Assembly (NCBI RefSeq): GCF_012912005.1
Contig: NZ_JABBEA010000006.1
Span: 62,001 to 126,000, forward strand
Origin: Paenibacillus sp. SZ31
GTDB lineage: Bacteria; Bacillota; Bacilli; Paenibacillales; Paenibacillaceae
Direction of reading: 5' to 3'
Length of the DNA: 64,000 nucleotides
The notes beneath the pieces were generated by a model. It was not told the origin of the DNA. It ran no database searches and saw only the letters and a list, made by a program, of their open reading frames with translations. This document shows positions 34,124 through 42,581 of the stretch, one piece after another. The position numbers and the translations under genes are program-made. The first letter of the stretch is position 1. Every line of letters begins with the position of its first letter.

Positions 34124-34141
34124 AATGTTATATGCATATAC

Positions 34142-34180
34142 AAAAAGACCAGCTTAATGAACGTTAAGCTGGTCTTTTTT
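34142..34180 (+). terminator. Terminator after the lipoprotein gene
   Basis: AAAAAGACCAGCTTAA pairs with TTAAGCTGGTCTTTTTT around six bases. Confidence 0.92.
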
Positions 34181-34303
34181 GTCTTTCAGTTTATAGATAT
34201 GTCAGAAATTCACGTTAACTACACAGACAGACACAATCTAACCTTTAATTAATGACTTATAACATACCGAATAACCGTATATACGGATGTTTATACTAAA
34301 TCA

Positions 34304-34630
34304 TTAATTCGGACGCGCCTGAAGTGATGTCAATTTGTCCTGAACCGATTGTAACTTCTGTATGCTTGAGGCATCCGGTTTATCACGACGGTCATCGATC
34401 TTGACGGATGTGGATACACGCTGAGCTCCTGACAAAAACGGCGCTTCATGCAGAGCCGCAATTGCTGTAAAGACCTCGTTAAGCGGCCCCTCAATAATGG
34501 TGCTCATGGAAGTTAACTGATATGTAATGCCCCGTTGATGTTCCAATACCTTCTGCATGTCTGCCACATAACTGCTCAGACTGGTCGTACCCGTTCCAAT
34601 TGGAATGACAGTCACTTCTGCTATTGCCAT
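34304..34630 (-). CDS. MTH1187/YkoF-type thiamine-binding family protein
   Basis: A 108-residue cytoplasmic protein of the MTH1187 family: AEVTVIPIGTGTTSLSSYVADM, YQLTSMSTIIEGPLNEVFTAI and a C-terminal VSTSVKIDDRRDK strand (quoted in parts). Members form ferredoxin-like tetramers, and some bind thiamine. I take the ATG at 34630 after GGAGG; the frame runs back to 34672 without a ribosome site. It is divergent from the nrd leader. Confidence 0.82.
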   Translation of the reverse strand: MAIAEVTVIPIGTGTTSLSSYVADMQKVLEHQRGITYQLTSMSTIIEGPLNEVFTAIAALHEAPFLSGAQRVSTSVKIDDRRDKPDASSIQKLQSVQDKLTSLQARPN

Positions 34631-34806
34631 TTTGCTCCGCCTCCTCTGGGCCCCGTGAACAACCGCTGCCACTTATTTTTAGTCGGTTTTTGACTGTTTT
34701 TATTCTACCAGTTGAATACGTTACAATTCAAACTGACGTGAAGACGTCATTCAAATTGGTCAAAATTTTTTTTTGATAAATCTTCAAATCTTCCAGTCCT
34801 TTTCCT

Positions 34807-34835
34807 TTGCGGATTCCTGGCTTAAATGGTATACT
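34807..34835 (+). promoter_or_regulatory. Probable SigA promoter of the nrd operon
   Basis: TTGCGG, a 17-base spacer and TATACT. A second, weaker candidate (TTTACA-N17-TACAGT, 34866-34894) overlaps the NrdR-like boxes. Confidence 0.5.
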
Positions 34836-34871
34836 CGGAATTACGTTTTACTGTATCGGCCCACTTTACAA

Positions 34872-34902
34872 ACACAATATGTTGGGTTACAGTATGTTGA
34901 CA
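34872..34902. promoter_or_regulatory. Tandem NrdR-like boxes
   Basis: ACACAATATGTTGGGT (34872-34887) and TTACAGTATGTTGACA (34887-34902) resemble the NrdR consensus acaCwAtATaTwGtgt, with cores 15 bp apart. NrdR represses ribonucleotide reductase genes when dATP is high. A further dyad CTACAAAATGTAG follows at 34904-34916. Confidence 0.55.
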
Positions 34903-34919
34903 GCTACAAAATGTAGTAA

Positions 34920-35404
34920 CACTAGATTTCTCCGCTTCTATTAGTCACCTTCTGCATTCTCGCGAAAAACAGGATGAAATCACCTCCAAAGGCACGTCCC
35001 TGTAGGTGTAAATCGCTTTCTCGAAACAGAGTTGACACGGAGGTTAACGGGGCTGTTTGGACTGCATCCGGTATCCTCAAACTACAGGCACATCTGCAAT
35101 AGACCAAAGCTTACATAAGCACCCTTTTCTGTCGATATCCTGAACCTCTAAGACAGTAAGGAAGCCAGAGCATCCATGGGCATTTTCAGCCGCTAGGCGG
35201 GGAGAATGCTTTTTATATGAGCATGTTCTGCATTGTGCTGTTTTGTGCTCCTCAAGTTGAGCGATTTAAGACATAACCTGTCACCGCCGTTTCAGTCCGC
35301 CAAACGCAACCTTTACCTTTTTCTCACCGTAAGAAGACACTCAATTCTTTATATAAAGAATTTCTCCAATTTATCTCTTAAACATGCGAAAGCGAGGAAT
35401 ATTC
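34920..35404 (+). other. Long leader of nrdE with no coding region recognised
   Basis: About 480 bases between the NrdR-like boxes and nrdE. No credible gene is seen on either strand, and I could not match a known riboswitch (cobalamin, T-box and c-di-GMP signatures were looked for by eye). An intrinsic terminator lies inside it at 35179-35218, so the leader may attenuate nrd transcription or encode a separate small RNA. Confidence 0.45.
35179..35218 (+). terminator. Terminator inside the nrdE leader
   Basis: GCATTTTC pairs with GAGAATGC (one G-T), with an inner CCG/CGG pairing, then CTTTTTATA. It lies about 190 bases before nrdE. Confidence 0.7.
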
Positions 35405-37723
35405 ATGCCACAAGTTGTGACCAAGCCGAACAACCGCCAGCTTGCCTTTGATGATATGCGCATCTCGGTATATGCCGACCGTACTCTGGAAGGACTGGAT
35501 ATGCTGGACAAGGAACGTCTGGTACGTGGGGTAAACAGCAAGCTCCGCCGTGATGAAGTTACCGGAGACGAAATCAGCAACGCTTTTATCATGAGCGCAC
35601 TGGAACTGGTAACCAAAGAGGAGCCTAACTGGAAATTTGCAGCGGCACGCTCCCTGCTCACTTCCCTGTACAAAAAAGCGGCTACCAACCGCAGATACAA
35701 GTCTTACCCGGACGAGCCTTATGGCGCATTCCATCCTCTTCTTGTAGATCTCGTGAAGAAAGGCATCTACCGCGAAGAATTGCTGGAATGTTACACCAAA
35801 GAACAGATCGACGAACTTGCTGAGTGCATTGACTACCGCAACGATCTGCTCTTCGATTACATCGGCTTGCTCACACTGGCAGAACGTTACCTCGCTCACG
35901 ATTTTGATGGAAAAGTAATGGAATTGCCGCAAGAGCGTTATATGGTTATCGCCATGTTCCTAATGCACCAAGAGCCTGCCGAGAGACGTATGGATCTCGT
36001 CAAGGAAGCATACTGGGCAATGAGCAACATGTACATGACCGCAGCTACTCCTACGATGTCCAATGCAGGTAAAAAAGTAGCCGGACAACTCTCCAGCTGC
36101 TTCATTGATACGGTAGACGACTCACTCGAAGGTATCTTCGATTCCAACACGGATGTAGCTCGTCTGAGCAAAATGGGTGGCGGCATCGGCGTTTACCTCG
36201 GCAAAGTCAGAGCTCGTGGTTCGGATATCCGTGGTCACCAAAATACAAGTTCCGGTGTAATCCCTTGGATTCGCCAACTGAACAATACAGCGGTCAGCGT
36301 AGACCAGCTCGGTACGCGTAAAGGTGCCATTGCCGTGTACCTGGACGTTTTCCACAAAGACATTCTGGCCTTCCTCGATCTGAAGCTGAACAACGGTGAC
36401 GAGCGTATGCGTGCGCATGACGTATTCCACGGCATCTGTCTGCCTGACTTGTTCATGGAGCGGGTATCCTCCCGTGGGGAATGGAGCCTGTTCTGTCCGC
36501 ACGAAACGAAGAAAGTGATGGGTTGGAAGGACGAGAATGGTCGTGCACTTGGACTGGAAGATTTCTATGATGAGTCCTTTGGCGAAGGTGCGTTCCGTGA
36601 TAAATACGAAGAAGCGGTGAATCACCCATTGCTGTCCCGGATTACAGTACAGGCGATTGACATCATGAAGCGTGTATTGAAATCCCAACTGGAGACAGGT
36701 ACGCCATACATGTTCTACCGGGATACGGTTAACCGCTCGAATCCTAACCGTGCACATGGTATGGTATACTCCTCCAACCTGTGTACCGAAATTATGCAGA
36801 ACCAGTCTGCCACTGTAATTGAAAAAGAAGAACTCGTAACCAAGGATGGACAAACTCGCATCGTGATTTCTAAAGTGCCTGGCGACTTTGTTGTCTGCAA
36901 CCTGAACTCCATCCATCTGGCACGTGCTATACCTCATAATGTATTGGAGCGTCTCGTTCCAATTCAGGTGCGCATGCTGGACAACGTTATCGACATTAAC
37001 AACATTGAAGTGTTGCAAGCCCAATATACCAACAGCCAGTATCGCGCAGTCGGTCTGGGAACGTTTGGACTTCACCACCTGCTTGCTCTCGAAGGCATTC
37101 ATTGGGAGTCTGACGAAGCGGTAACATATAACGATAATCTGTATGAAAAAATTAACTACCTGCTCGTGAAATCCAGTATGGAGCTGTCCAAAGAAAAAGG
37201 ACATTATCCGAAGTTCAAAGGTTCCGATTGGGAAAGTGGTCATTACTTCGACCAACGCGAGTACACATCTGGTGAGCGCGTAGGTGAATTCGTGACAACC
37301 GAACAGTGGAAAGAACTGCAAGCCGAAGTACAGAAAAACGGTGTACGTAATGCTTGGTTGTTCGCCATTGCACCTAATGGTTCCACGTCCATCATTGCCG
37401 GTTCAACGGCTAGTATTGATCCGCTCTATGAGCTGTTATCTTATGAAGAGAAAACAACTTACAAAATTGCCAACCCGGCTCCGGATCTGTCTGAAAAAAC
37501 AAGCCCTTATTACCAAACGGCGTTCCAGGTGGATCAACATGCTTCCATTAATATGGCGGCTGCCCGCCAGCGCCACGTCGATCAGGGACAAAGCTTCAAC
37601 TTCTACGTTCGACCGGATATTAAAGCAACAGAATTCCTGGAATTGCATCTGCACGCCTGGAGAGCCGGCATGAAATCAACTTATTATGTTCGTAGCCGGG
37701 CATTAACGATTGAAGAATCTTGA
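35405..37723 (+). CDS. nrdE: Class I ribonucleotide reductase, alpha (large) subunit
   Basis: 772 residues. It reduces ribonucleoside diphosphates to deoxyribonucleotides with the NrdF radical subunit. The active-site residues are present: GQLSSCFID and FVVCNLNSIH (the redox Cys pair), NLCTEIMQ (thiyl-radical Cys) and the phosphate loop APNGSTSIIAGSTASIDP. The radical-transfer tyrosines lie in MKSTYYVRSRAL. The N-terminal ATP cone is short or absent. Oddly the protein stops right after SRALTIEES and lacks the C-terminal tail with the Cys pair that normally passes electrons from thioredoxin or NrdH. The start at 35405 follows AGGA; the frame opens at 35384. Confidence 0.93.
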   Translation: MPQVVTKPNNRQLAFDDMRISVYADRTLEGLDMLDKERLVRGVNSKLRRDEVTGDEISNAFIMSALELVTKEEPNWKFAAARSLLTSLYKKAATNRRYKSYPDEPYGAFHPLLVDLVKKGIYREELLECYTKEQIDELAECIDYRNDLLFDYIGLLTLAERYLAHDFDGKVMELPQERYMVIAMFLMHQEPAERRMDLVKEAYWAMSNMYMTAATPTMSNAGKKVAGQLSSCFIDTVDDSLEGIFDSNTDVARLSKMGGGIGVYLGKVRARGSDIRGHQNTSSGVIPWIRQLNNTAVSVDQLGTRKGAIAVYLDVFHKDILAFLDLKLNNGDERMRAHDVFHGICLPDLFMERVSSRGEWSLFCPHETKKVMGWKDENGRALGLEDFYDESFGEGAFRDKYEEAVNHPLLSRITVQAIDIMKRVLKSQLETGTPYMFYRDTVNRSNPNRAHGMVYSSNLCTEIMQNQSATVIEKEELVTKDGQTRIVISKVPGDFVVCNLNSIHLARAIPHNVLERLVPIQVRMLDNVIDINNIEVLQAQYTNSQYRAVGLGTFGLHHLLALEGIHWESDEAVTYNDNLYEKINYLLVKSSMELSKEKGHYPKFKGSDWESGHYFDQREYTSGERVGEFVTTEQWKELQAEVQKNGVRNAWLFAIAPNGSTSIIAGSTASIDPLYELLSYEEKTTYKIANPAPDLSEKTSPYYQTAFQVDQHASINMAAARQRHVDQGQSFNFYVRPDIKATEFLELHLHAWRAGMKSTYYVRSRALTIEES

Positions 37724-37782
37724 TTTTTGCGCAAGATCCGTTTTATCCATGATAGAGAAGATTTACTAGATTCGAGGTGACC

Positions 37783-37833
37783 ACCAGGGCATCCTGTTTT
37801 GATTGCAAAATGGCGTTGCCCTGGTTCTTTTTT
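37783..37833 (+). terminator. Terminator-like hairpin between nrdE and nrdF
   Basis: ACCAGGGCA pairs with TGCCCTGGT, with an inner TTTTG/CAAAA stem, followed by TCTTTTTT. It should reduce or uncouple nrdF transcription from nrdE. Confidence 0.8.
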
Positions 37834-37932
37834 GCCTAAAACACGATCACAGCATCGCAAGATGTTGATATAGATGATTTCCCAAAGTTCTGTCGGCAGA
37901 ACATTATGAAATTTCAAGGAGTGAACGGAACA

Positions 37933-38964
37933 ATGCAAGTACAGAAAATTTTCAACACCGAAGCGCCTAACCAATCGACCCGTATTATTGAAGGTGAATG
38001 CTCCGGTATCCTGAACTGGAACGACATTCGCATGCCTCATATGTACAAATTGTACAAAGTACTGCTGCTCAACCACTGGATCGCAGACGAGATTCCAATG
38101 TCCAAAGATGCTTCACAATTTGCTCAACTGGACGAGGAAGAACAACGTACGTTCAAAATCAACATCTCCCTGCTCGCGGTACTTGATTCCATGCAGACGA
38201 TGTTTGTTGGTGACGTAAAACGTTACTTTACCGATTCTTCACTCGAAGCAATCTCGGCCATTATTGGACAACAGGAAGTCGTTCATAACCAATCGTACTC
38301 CTACGTTCTGTCTTCGATCGTATCTGATCGGGAGCAGAAGGAAATTTTTGAATACTGGAAACATGATCCGGTACTGCTTGACCGTAACCGTTTCATCGCA
38401 GACATTTACCAAACGTTCCGGGATGAGCCGTCTCCACAGACGTTCTTCCAGGCTATGGTAGCCGATCTGGTACTCGAAGGTATCTTCTTCTATAGTACGT
38501 TTGCCTTCTTCTACAATCTGGCCCGTGACCAGAAAATGATGGCAACCAGCCAGATGATCTCGTATATCCAGCGTGACGAAAACCAACACTGTTACTTCTT
38601 CGCTGAAGTGTACAAACAGTTGCTGGTAGACTTCCCTGAACTGAACACACCTGAGAACATGGACTACGTATACAAAACCATCAATCGTGCTGTTGAGCTC
38701 GAAACCAACTGGGCACACTACACGCTCAGTAACGTCCGCGGCATCGATCTGAACGAGTTGGAAGACTATATCAAGTACATCGCCAACAAACGTCTGCGTC
38801 TGATGGGAATGGAAAAAGCGTATGAAGGTGTGGATGTAAACTGCATGCCTTGGATCAAACCATTCTCTGATGAAGCACTGAATGCAACCAAAACCGACTT
38901 CTTCGAAGCCAAATCCCGTAACTACGGTAAAGTTGGCGACGATAACGGATTTGACGATTTGTAA
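37933..38964 (+). CDS. nrdF: Class I ribonucleotide reductase, beta (radical) subunit
   Basis: 343 residues. It carries the metal centre and tyrosyl radical. All expected ligands are visible: the Asp in LLAVLDSMQ, the Glu and His in QQEVVHNQSYSYV with the radical Tyr four residues after the His, the Glu in LVLEGIFFYS, and the Glu and His in RDENQHCYF. The ATG at 37933 lies 11 bases after AAGGAG; the frame extends to 37906. It is separated from nrdE by 209 bases holding a strong hairpin. Confidence 0.94.
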   Translation: MQVQKIFNTEAPNQSTRIIEGECSGILNWNDIRMPHMYKLYKVLLLNHWIADEIPMSKDASQFAQLDEEEQRTFKINISLLAVLDSMQTMFVGDVKRYFTDSSLEAISAIIGQQEVVHNQSYSYVLSSIVSDREQKEIFEYWKHDPVLLDRNRFIADIYQTFRDEPSPQTFFQAMVADLVLEGIFFYSTFAFFYNLARDQKMMATSQMISYIQRDENQHCYFFAEVYKQLLVDFPELNTPENMDYVYKTINRAVELETNWAHYTLSNVRGIDLNELEDYIKYIANKRLRLMGMEKAYEGVDVNCMPWIKPFSDEALNATKTDFFEAKSRNYGKVGDDNGFDDL

Positions 38965-38986
38965 TAAAGAATAGACTATAAATAAA

Positions 38987-39042
38987 AACAACACTCCCTG
39001 AATGGTGGCTATAATGCCTAAGTTCAGGGAGTGTTGTTTAAT
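38987..39042. terminator. Bidirectional terminator after nrdF
   Basis: AACAACACTCCCTGAA pairs perfectly with TTCAGGGAGTGTTGTT (16 bp), between nrdF and the convergent toxin-like gene. Confidence 0.9.
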
Positions 39043-39076
39043 TCGTATGTACAAACATCATATCAGCGTTGAACTA

Positions 39077-39481
39077 TTATAATTTAATAGAGATATTTCT
39101 TAATCTAATAAATTCAAGAATCGTATATAATTCTTGAAATTTCTCATTTTTTAATCTTGTTTCATTTGTCGTATGAATATGAAACGGGTCATACATCGTG
39201 ATATTAGCGGGTGTTTCATCAGGATGATAATGAGCATGGAATTTCATAACCAACTCTTTCTGATCATCGTACCAATCATACCAATATAACTCGATGAATC
39301 CCTCGTTTCGATCTATCTCCTCTACACAGTACATCTTCGATAAATCATTAAAGACAATTGTTTTACGAATAGTTCTAGCACTGCTTGGAAGACCCTGAGC
39401 CCCATCTCGAATCTCCATAATAATATCTGAAAAATCATTCTCAATAAAACGAAAATTACTTTTCGGTATCTTTAAAGCCAA
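39077..39481 (-). CDS. TumE-like (DUF6516) putative toxin
   Basis: About 134 residues. The centre and end resemble the DUF6516/TumE toxin family: IELYWYDWYDDQKELVMKFH, then YHPDETPANITMYDPFHIHT and a final helix FQELYTILEFIRL. Such proteins form two-gene toxin-antitoxin modules with an HTH antitoxin, as seen here. The likely start is TTG at 39481, eight bases after GGGGAGG, overlapping the upstream gene by 26 bases. A longer frame opens at 39520. The match is by eye and distant. Confidence 0.5.
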   Translation of the reverse strand: MALKIPKSNFRFIENDFSDIIMEIRDGAQGLPSSARTIRKTIVFNDLSKMYCVEEIDRNEGFIELYWYDWYDDQKELVMKFHAHYHPDETPANITMYDPFHIHTTNETRLKNEKFQELYTILEFIRLRNISIKL

Positions 39482-40163
39482 GATGCTGCCTCCCCAAATG
39501 GTGTTTCCAAACTTGTGCATCGGTTTCTTCTTCAGGTGTCAAATTCAATTTAGTTCCGAGTGTACGTTCGAATTCCCCTTTGTATTTATCTTCATATAAG
39601 GCAATTTGCCCCGTGTGGTAATCAAGGTCACTGACTCCTAATGTGGATTGGTGTTCTGCCTCTTCCTTTTTCCACATATTCACAATGTCTTTAATCGTTG
39701 TTCTCTTACCAGATCCATACACATATGTAGTGTCATCTGGAATGAGATTATGTTTGTTGGACCCGGCTCTTTGAATACCCATGAAACGGCCTTGATCAAT
39801 CCAATTGAAGATCGTCGTGATACTTACTCCAAAAAATGTAGATAACTCTTTGGGAGTATAAGACTTTATAGCTACAGTAGAAGGAGCATCACTGTTTATA
39901 TTACCTGTCGGTACATCCACTGCTTGACTTAACGCATGTTTGAGAAGAGTAACATACTTTTCTCTAAAAATATCAGCATCTTCAAAGATAGATTCATCCA
40001 GGCTACGAACAAATTCAGCATTATTTTTGACTGCAAGTGCCAGCACTTTGAACAGTAAAATGCTATTATCCGAATTACTCAAGCTCTGAACTAACTCAGA
40101 AGCAATCTCATCCGTGTTCTGACTAAATATATTCTTTTCGACTCTCGTGATTCCCATATCCAT
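39456..40163 (-). CDS. HTH protein, putative antitoxin partner
   Basis: 235 residues. The first 90 residues are helical with no recognised family. Residues about 100-150 form a MerR/excisionase-like helix-turn-helix (YTPKELSTFFGVSITTIFNW, then QGRFMGIQRAGSNKHNL). The C-terminus is polar. It is the first gene of a two-gene unit, overlaps the toxin-like gene, and has repeated TTAAAC motifs upstream, all of which fits an autoregulating antitoxin. The A+T-rich composition differs from the neighbours and suggests transfer. Confidence 0.6.
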   Translation of the reverse strand: MDMGITRVEKNIFSQNTDEIASELVQSLSNSDNSILLFKVLALAVKNNAEFVRSLDESIFEDADIFREKYVTLLKHALSQAVDVPTGNINSDAPSTVAIKSYTPKELSTFFGVSITTIFNWIDQGRFMGIQRAGSNKHNLIPDDTTYVYGSGKRTTIKDIVNMWKKEEAEHQSTLGVSDLDYHTGQIALYEDKYKGEFERTLGTKLNLTPEEETDAQVWKHHLGRQHLGFKDTEK

Positions 40164-40195
40164 CTCACCTCACACTCCTAGTATAGGATAGTAAA

Positions 40196-40274
40196 GTTTA
40201 ACTTTCAACAAAATACTTAAACAAAGTTAAACTAAATTTAAACTTTACAGACTAAACTTAAAGTATACTTAAAC
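40196..40274. promoter_or_regulatory. Repeated TTAAAC motifs upstream of the TA-like pair
   Basis: TTAAAC occurs at 40217, 40227, 40238 and 40269, CTAAAC at 40252, and the reverse GTTTAA at 40196. Six related hexamers in 79 bases at the operon start look like a multi-site operator. Confidence 0.45.
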
Positions 40275-40375
40275 AGTATGCTACGAAGATGTTGATTTAT
40301 ACATTCTCCAACCAACACACACTTATTATATAATGGAAGAGATTCACATCCCTCTTACGGAAATGAGGCCTATTC

Positions 40376-41350
40376 ATGGAAAGAGAACTGCTGGAACAAA
40401 TCAATTTGTGGCATGAGCAGGACGAATTCAGTCTCATTATCGAACGTATTGAACGTATACCTGAATCTGAGCGAGATTATGATCTGATCGGTCAACTCGC
40501 CAGAGCCTATAACAATGACGCACGGTACCGCGAAGCCATTCAACAATTGTTGTCGATCCATGAGCAAGGAGCAAACGATCCCCTCTGGCAGTACCGTTTG
40601 GGTTACGCATACTGTTACATCGCGAGCTATGAGCAGGCACTACTCGCTTTTGAGAGAGCTGATGAACTTCTGCCTCATGATGAATCTACGCTTGAATTCC
40701 TTCGCCAGATTCGTCCCCAAGCGGAGAAAATGCGGCTTGATCGACAACACCATGAAGAGAATATTGCAGCATTGGAACAGAGCGGTACACAGAACCATCT
40801 AAGAGCCGCTTCAGGGACTTATGATCCCGCAACGTTCTGGGTACACAGCGATTATGCGCAGGAAAATCATGTATCGGAACCTTTTGACGAAGAAGAGATT
40901 GTGTCTATAGAGAAGGAACTGGGTTACAAGCTGCCCGCTTCCTATATTCATTTAATGAATACCCAGAACGGCGGTATCCCCGCGCTCACTGTATTTCCCA
41001 CCAAAGAAGCGACTTCCTGGGCTGAGGATCACATTGCTATTTCAAGCATTATGGGGATCGGACACGATAAAATATACGCACTCGGTGGTGAGCTGGGAAG
41101 TCGGTTCATGATCGAAGATTGGGGATATCCCGATCTGGGGATTGTGATCTGTGATTGTCCGTCCGCTGGTCATGATGTCGTTATGCTGGATTATCGATTC
41201 TGCGGTCCAGAAGGCGAGCCGTGTGTGGTTCACGTGGATCAGGAAAATGATTATGAGATTACATATCTTGCGCCGAATTTTGAAGCTTTCATCCGTGGCT
41301 TGCTGGATGAGGATACGTATGACCTGTCTGACGAAGAGGATGAGGACTAA
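40376..41350 (+). CDS. TPR repeats fused to a SUKH (SMI1/KNR4) domain
   Basis: 324 residues. The N-terminal 130 residues are TPR-like helices (LIGQLARAYNNDARYREAIQ, PLWQYRLGYAYCYIASYEQA). Residues about 175-320 are a SMI1/KNR4 (SUKH) domain with IVSIEKELGYKLPASYIHLM and NTQNGGIP, ending in a very acidic tail. SUKH domains often serve as immunity proteins against polymorphic toxins, or as adaptors. There is no toxin gene next to it, so the role is open. It is likely co-transcribed with the APH-like gene 20 bases on. Confidence 0.8.
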   Translation: MERELLEQINLWHEQDEFSLIIERIERIPESERDYDLIGQLARAYNNDARYREAIQQLLSIHEQGANDPLWQYRLGYAYCYIASYEQALLAFERADELLPHDESTLEFLRQIRPQAEKMRLDRQHHEENIAALEQSGTQNHLRAASGTYDPATFWVHSDYAQENHVSEPFDEEEIVSIEKELGYKLPASYIHLMNTQNGGIPALTVFPTKEATSWAEDHIAISSIMGIGHDKIYALGGELGSRFMIEDWGYPDLGIVICDCPSAGHDVVMLDYRFCGPEGEPCVVHVDQENDYEITYLAPNFEAFIRGLLDEDTYDLSDEEDED

Positions 41351-41370
41351 ATCCAGGAGGGTCCGGCCAT

Positions 41371-42408
41371 ATGACAACCCGTATATATTTTGGTTCCAAT
41401 CAGCTCGGCGAAGTGGCCGCAGCTTCATTGCAAGAAGCGCTGAATGAATTTGATCTGGGAACCCTTGAAGATTATCAACGAACGGATAAAGGCGTTATGG
41501 GCCAGACACTGCTCATCCGCTCTTCCCGTGGAGAGTATATTTTGAAAGGAAATCCGTTATATTCAGGACAGTTACAGGAAGAAAAGTTCTTTGTAGAACA
41601 ACTGGCAAAGCATACGTCCATTCCTGTTCCTGAACCCTATTTATTACATGAAGATACCAATCATATGGGTTGGAGTTATGCCATCATGCCGCGCATGCCG
41701 GGTAATCACCTGTATGATCCAGCATTCCAGGCCTCACTGTCACAGCAAGATCAGGAAGAGATCGCCTGTATGTTTGCCCATACTTTGGCTGAACTGCACC
41801 GCTGGAAGGTGCCTGATGCTGGGGAATATGATCCTGTAGCGAAGCAGATTGTTTCCTTTGCAGGCGATTATCTGGACTGGTTGTACGGAACCATCCGCCA
41901 CTGGTTACATGATGCTGAACAGTACTCGGTGATTACGGATGAAGATGTTCAGTGGGTGGACGAGCAGTTCAAGCATGCTGAACCGGCATTTCGGTCCAAA
42001 GCTGTTCCGGGATTTGTCATGGGAGACTTCAAGGTCGAGAATGTGCTAGTTCAAAAAAAGGATGACCGTTCCTCAGAGTGGCAGATTAGCGGTCTGTTCG
42101 ATTTTACAACCGCCTATTTCGGAGACGGCACAGCCGACTTAACCAAAATGTCCACCAGGTATGTCCGTGAGGGTCAGCCGGAGCTGGCCGCACAGTTCCT
42201 TCGCTGCTACCGGGATCTGGTCTGTGCATCAGACGTGGAGAAATGTCAGCACTTCCGTGCACGTCTCAGCGTGCATCTGCTCTATCAACGTATCTTGTGG
42301 TGGGGTGAAGCCAAAGCGACAGGACAAGTGACGTGGGCATCCGACCTGCCTTTTGCACAGTGGGCGGAGCAGTACATCGATTCGATTCTCGCACTACTGG
42401 ATGAGTAG
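41371..42408 (+). CDS. Aminoglycoside phosphotransferase (APH)-family kinase-like protein
   Basis: 345 residues with an APH/choline-kinase fold. Visible are the ATP lobe (GQTLLIRSSRGEYILKGNP), the catalytic loop FVMGDFKVENVLV (Asp in place of the usual HGD motif, here MGD) and the metal-binding Asp in GLFDFTTAYFGDG. Substrates in this family range from antibiotics to sugars and choline. The substrate here is unknown and resistance should not be assumed. The start follows AGGAGG. Confidence 0.85.
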   Translation: MTTRIYFGSNQLGEVAAASLQEALNEFDLGTLEDYQRTDKGVMGQTLLIRSSRGEYILKGNPLYSGQLQEEKFFVEQLAKHTSIPVPEPYLLHEDTNHMGWSYAIMPRMPGNHLYDPAFQASLSQQDQEEIACMFAHTLAELHRWKVPDAGEYDPVAKQIVSFAGDYLDWLYGTIRHWLHDAEQYSVITDEDVQWVDEQFKHAEPAFRSKAVPGFVMGDFKVENVLVQKKDDRSSEWQISGLFDFTTAYFGDGTADLTKMSTRYVREGQPELAAQFLRCYRDLVCASDVEKCQHFRARLSVHLLYQRILWWGEAKATGQVTWASDLPFAQWAEQYIDSILALLDE

Positions 42409-42497
42409 ATTTGGACAGGTTACTCAATCGATATCAGCCTTGCAAACTAACATATGTATCGTTCCATATATGTCGCCCAACATCCGGGCGTACGCAT

Positions 42498-42536
42498 AAA
42501 ACCGCCAAAGATCAATAATGATCTCTGACGGTTTTC
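42498..42536. terminator. Bidirectional terminator
   Basis: AAACCG and AGATC pair with GATCT and CGGTTTT around six bases with a small mismatch. It lies between the convergent APH-like and S9 peptidase genes. Confidence 0.75.
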
Positions 42537-42581
42537 GTCATACCACGATATATTTCGACCAGCAATGGAACCTCGCTCAAC

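Noticed and set aside
34922..35107. A 61-residue minus-strand frame in the nrd leader
   Set aside because: No ribosome site, poor composition and no conserved pattern; the region is better explained as a non-coding leader.
34920..35404. A cobalamin riboswitch, T-box or c-di-GMP riboswitch in the nrd leader
   Set aside because: The conserved core sequences of these classes were not found by eye; only a terminator and general structure are present.
36122..37321. A 399-residue open frame antisense to nrdE
   Set aside because: It is a shadow of the highly conserved nrdE coding sequence; composition is rich in Phe, Val and His with no domain.
41371..42408. The APH-like gene as an aminoglycoside resistance gene
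   Set aside because: The family covers many substrates, the catalytic motif is not the canonical HGD, and nothing nearby indicates resistance.
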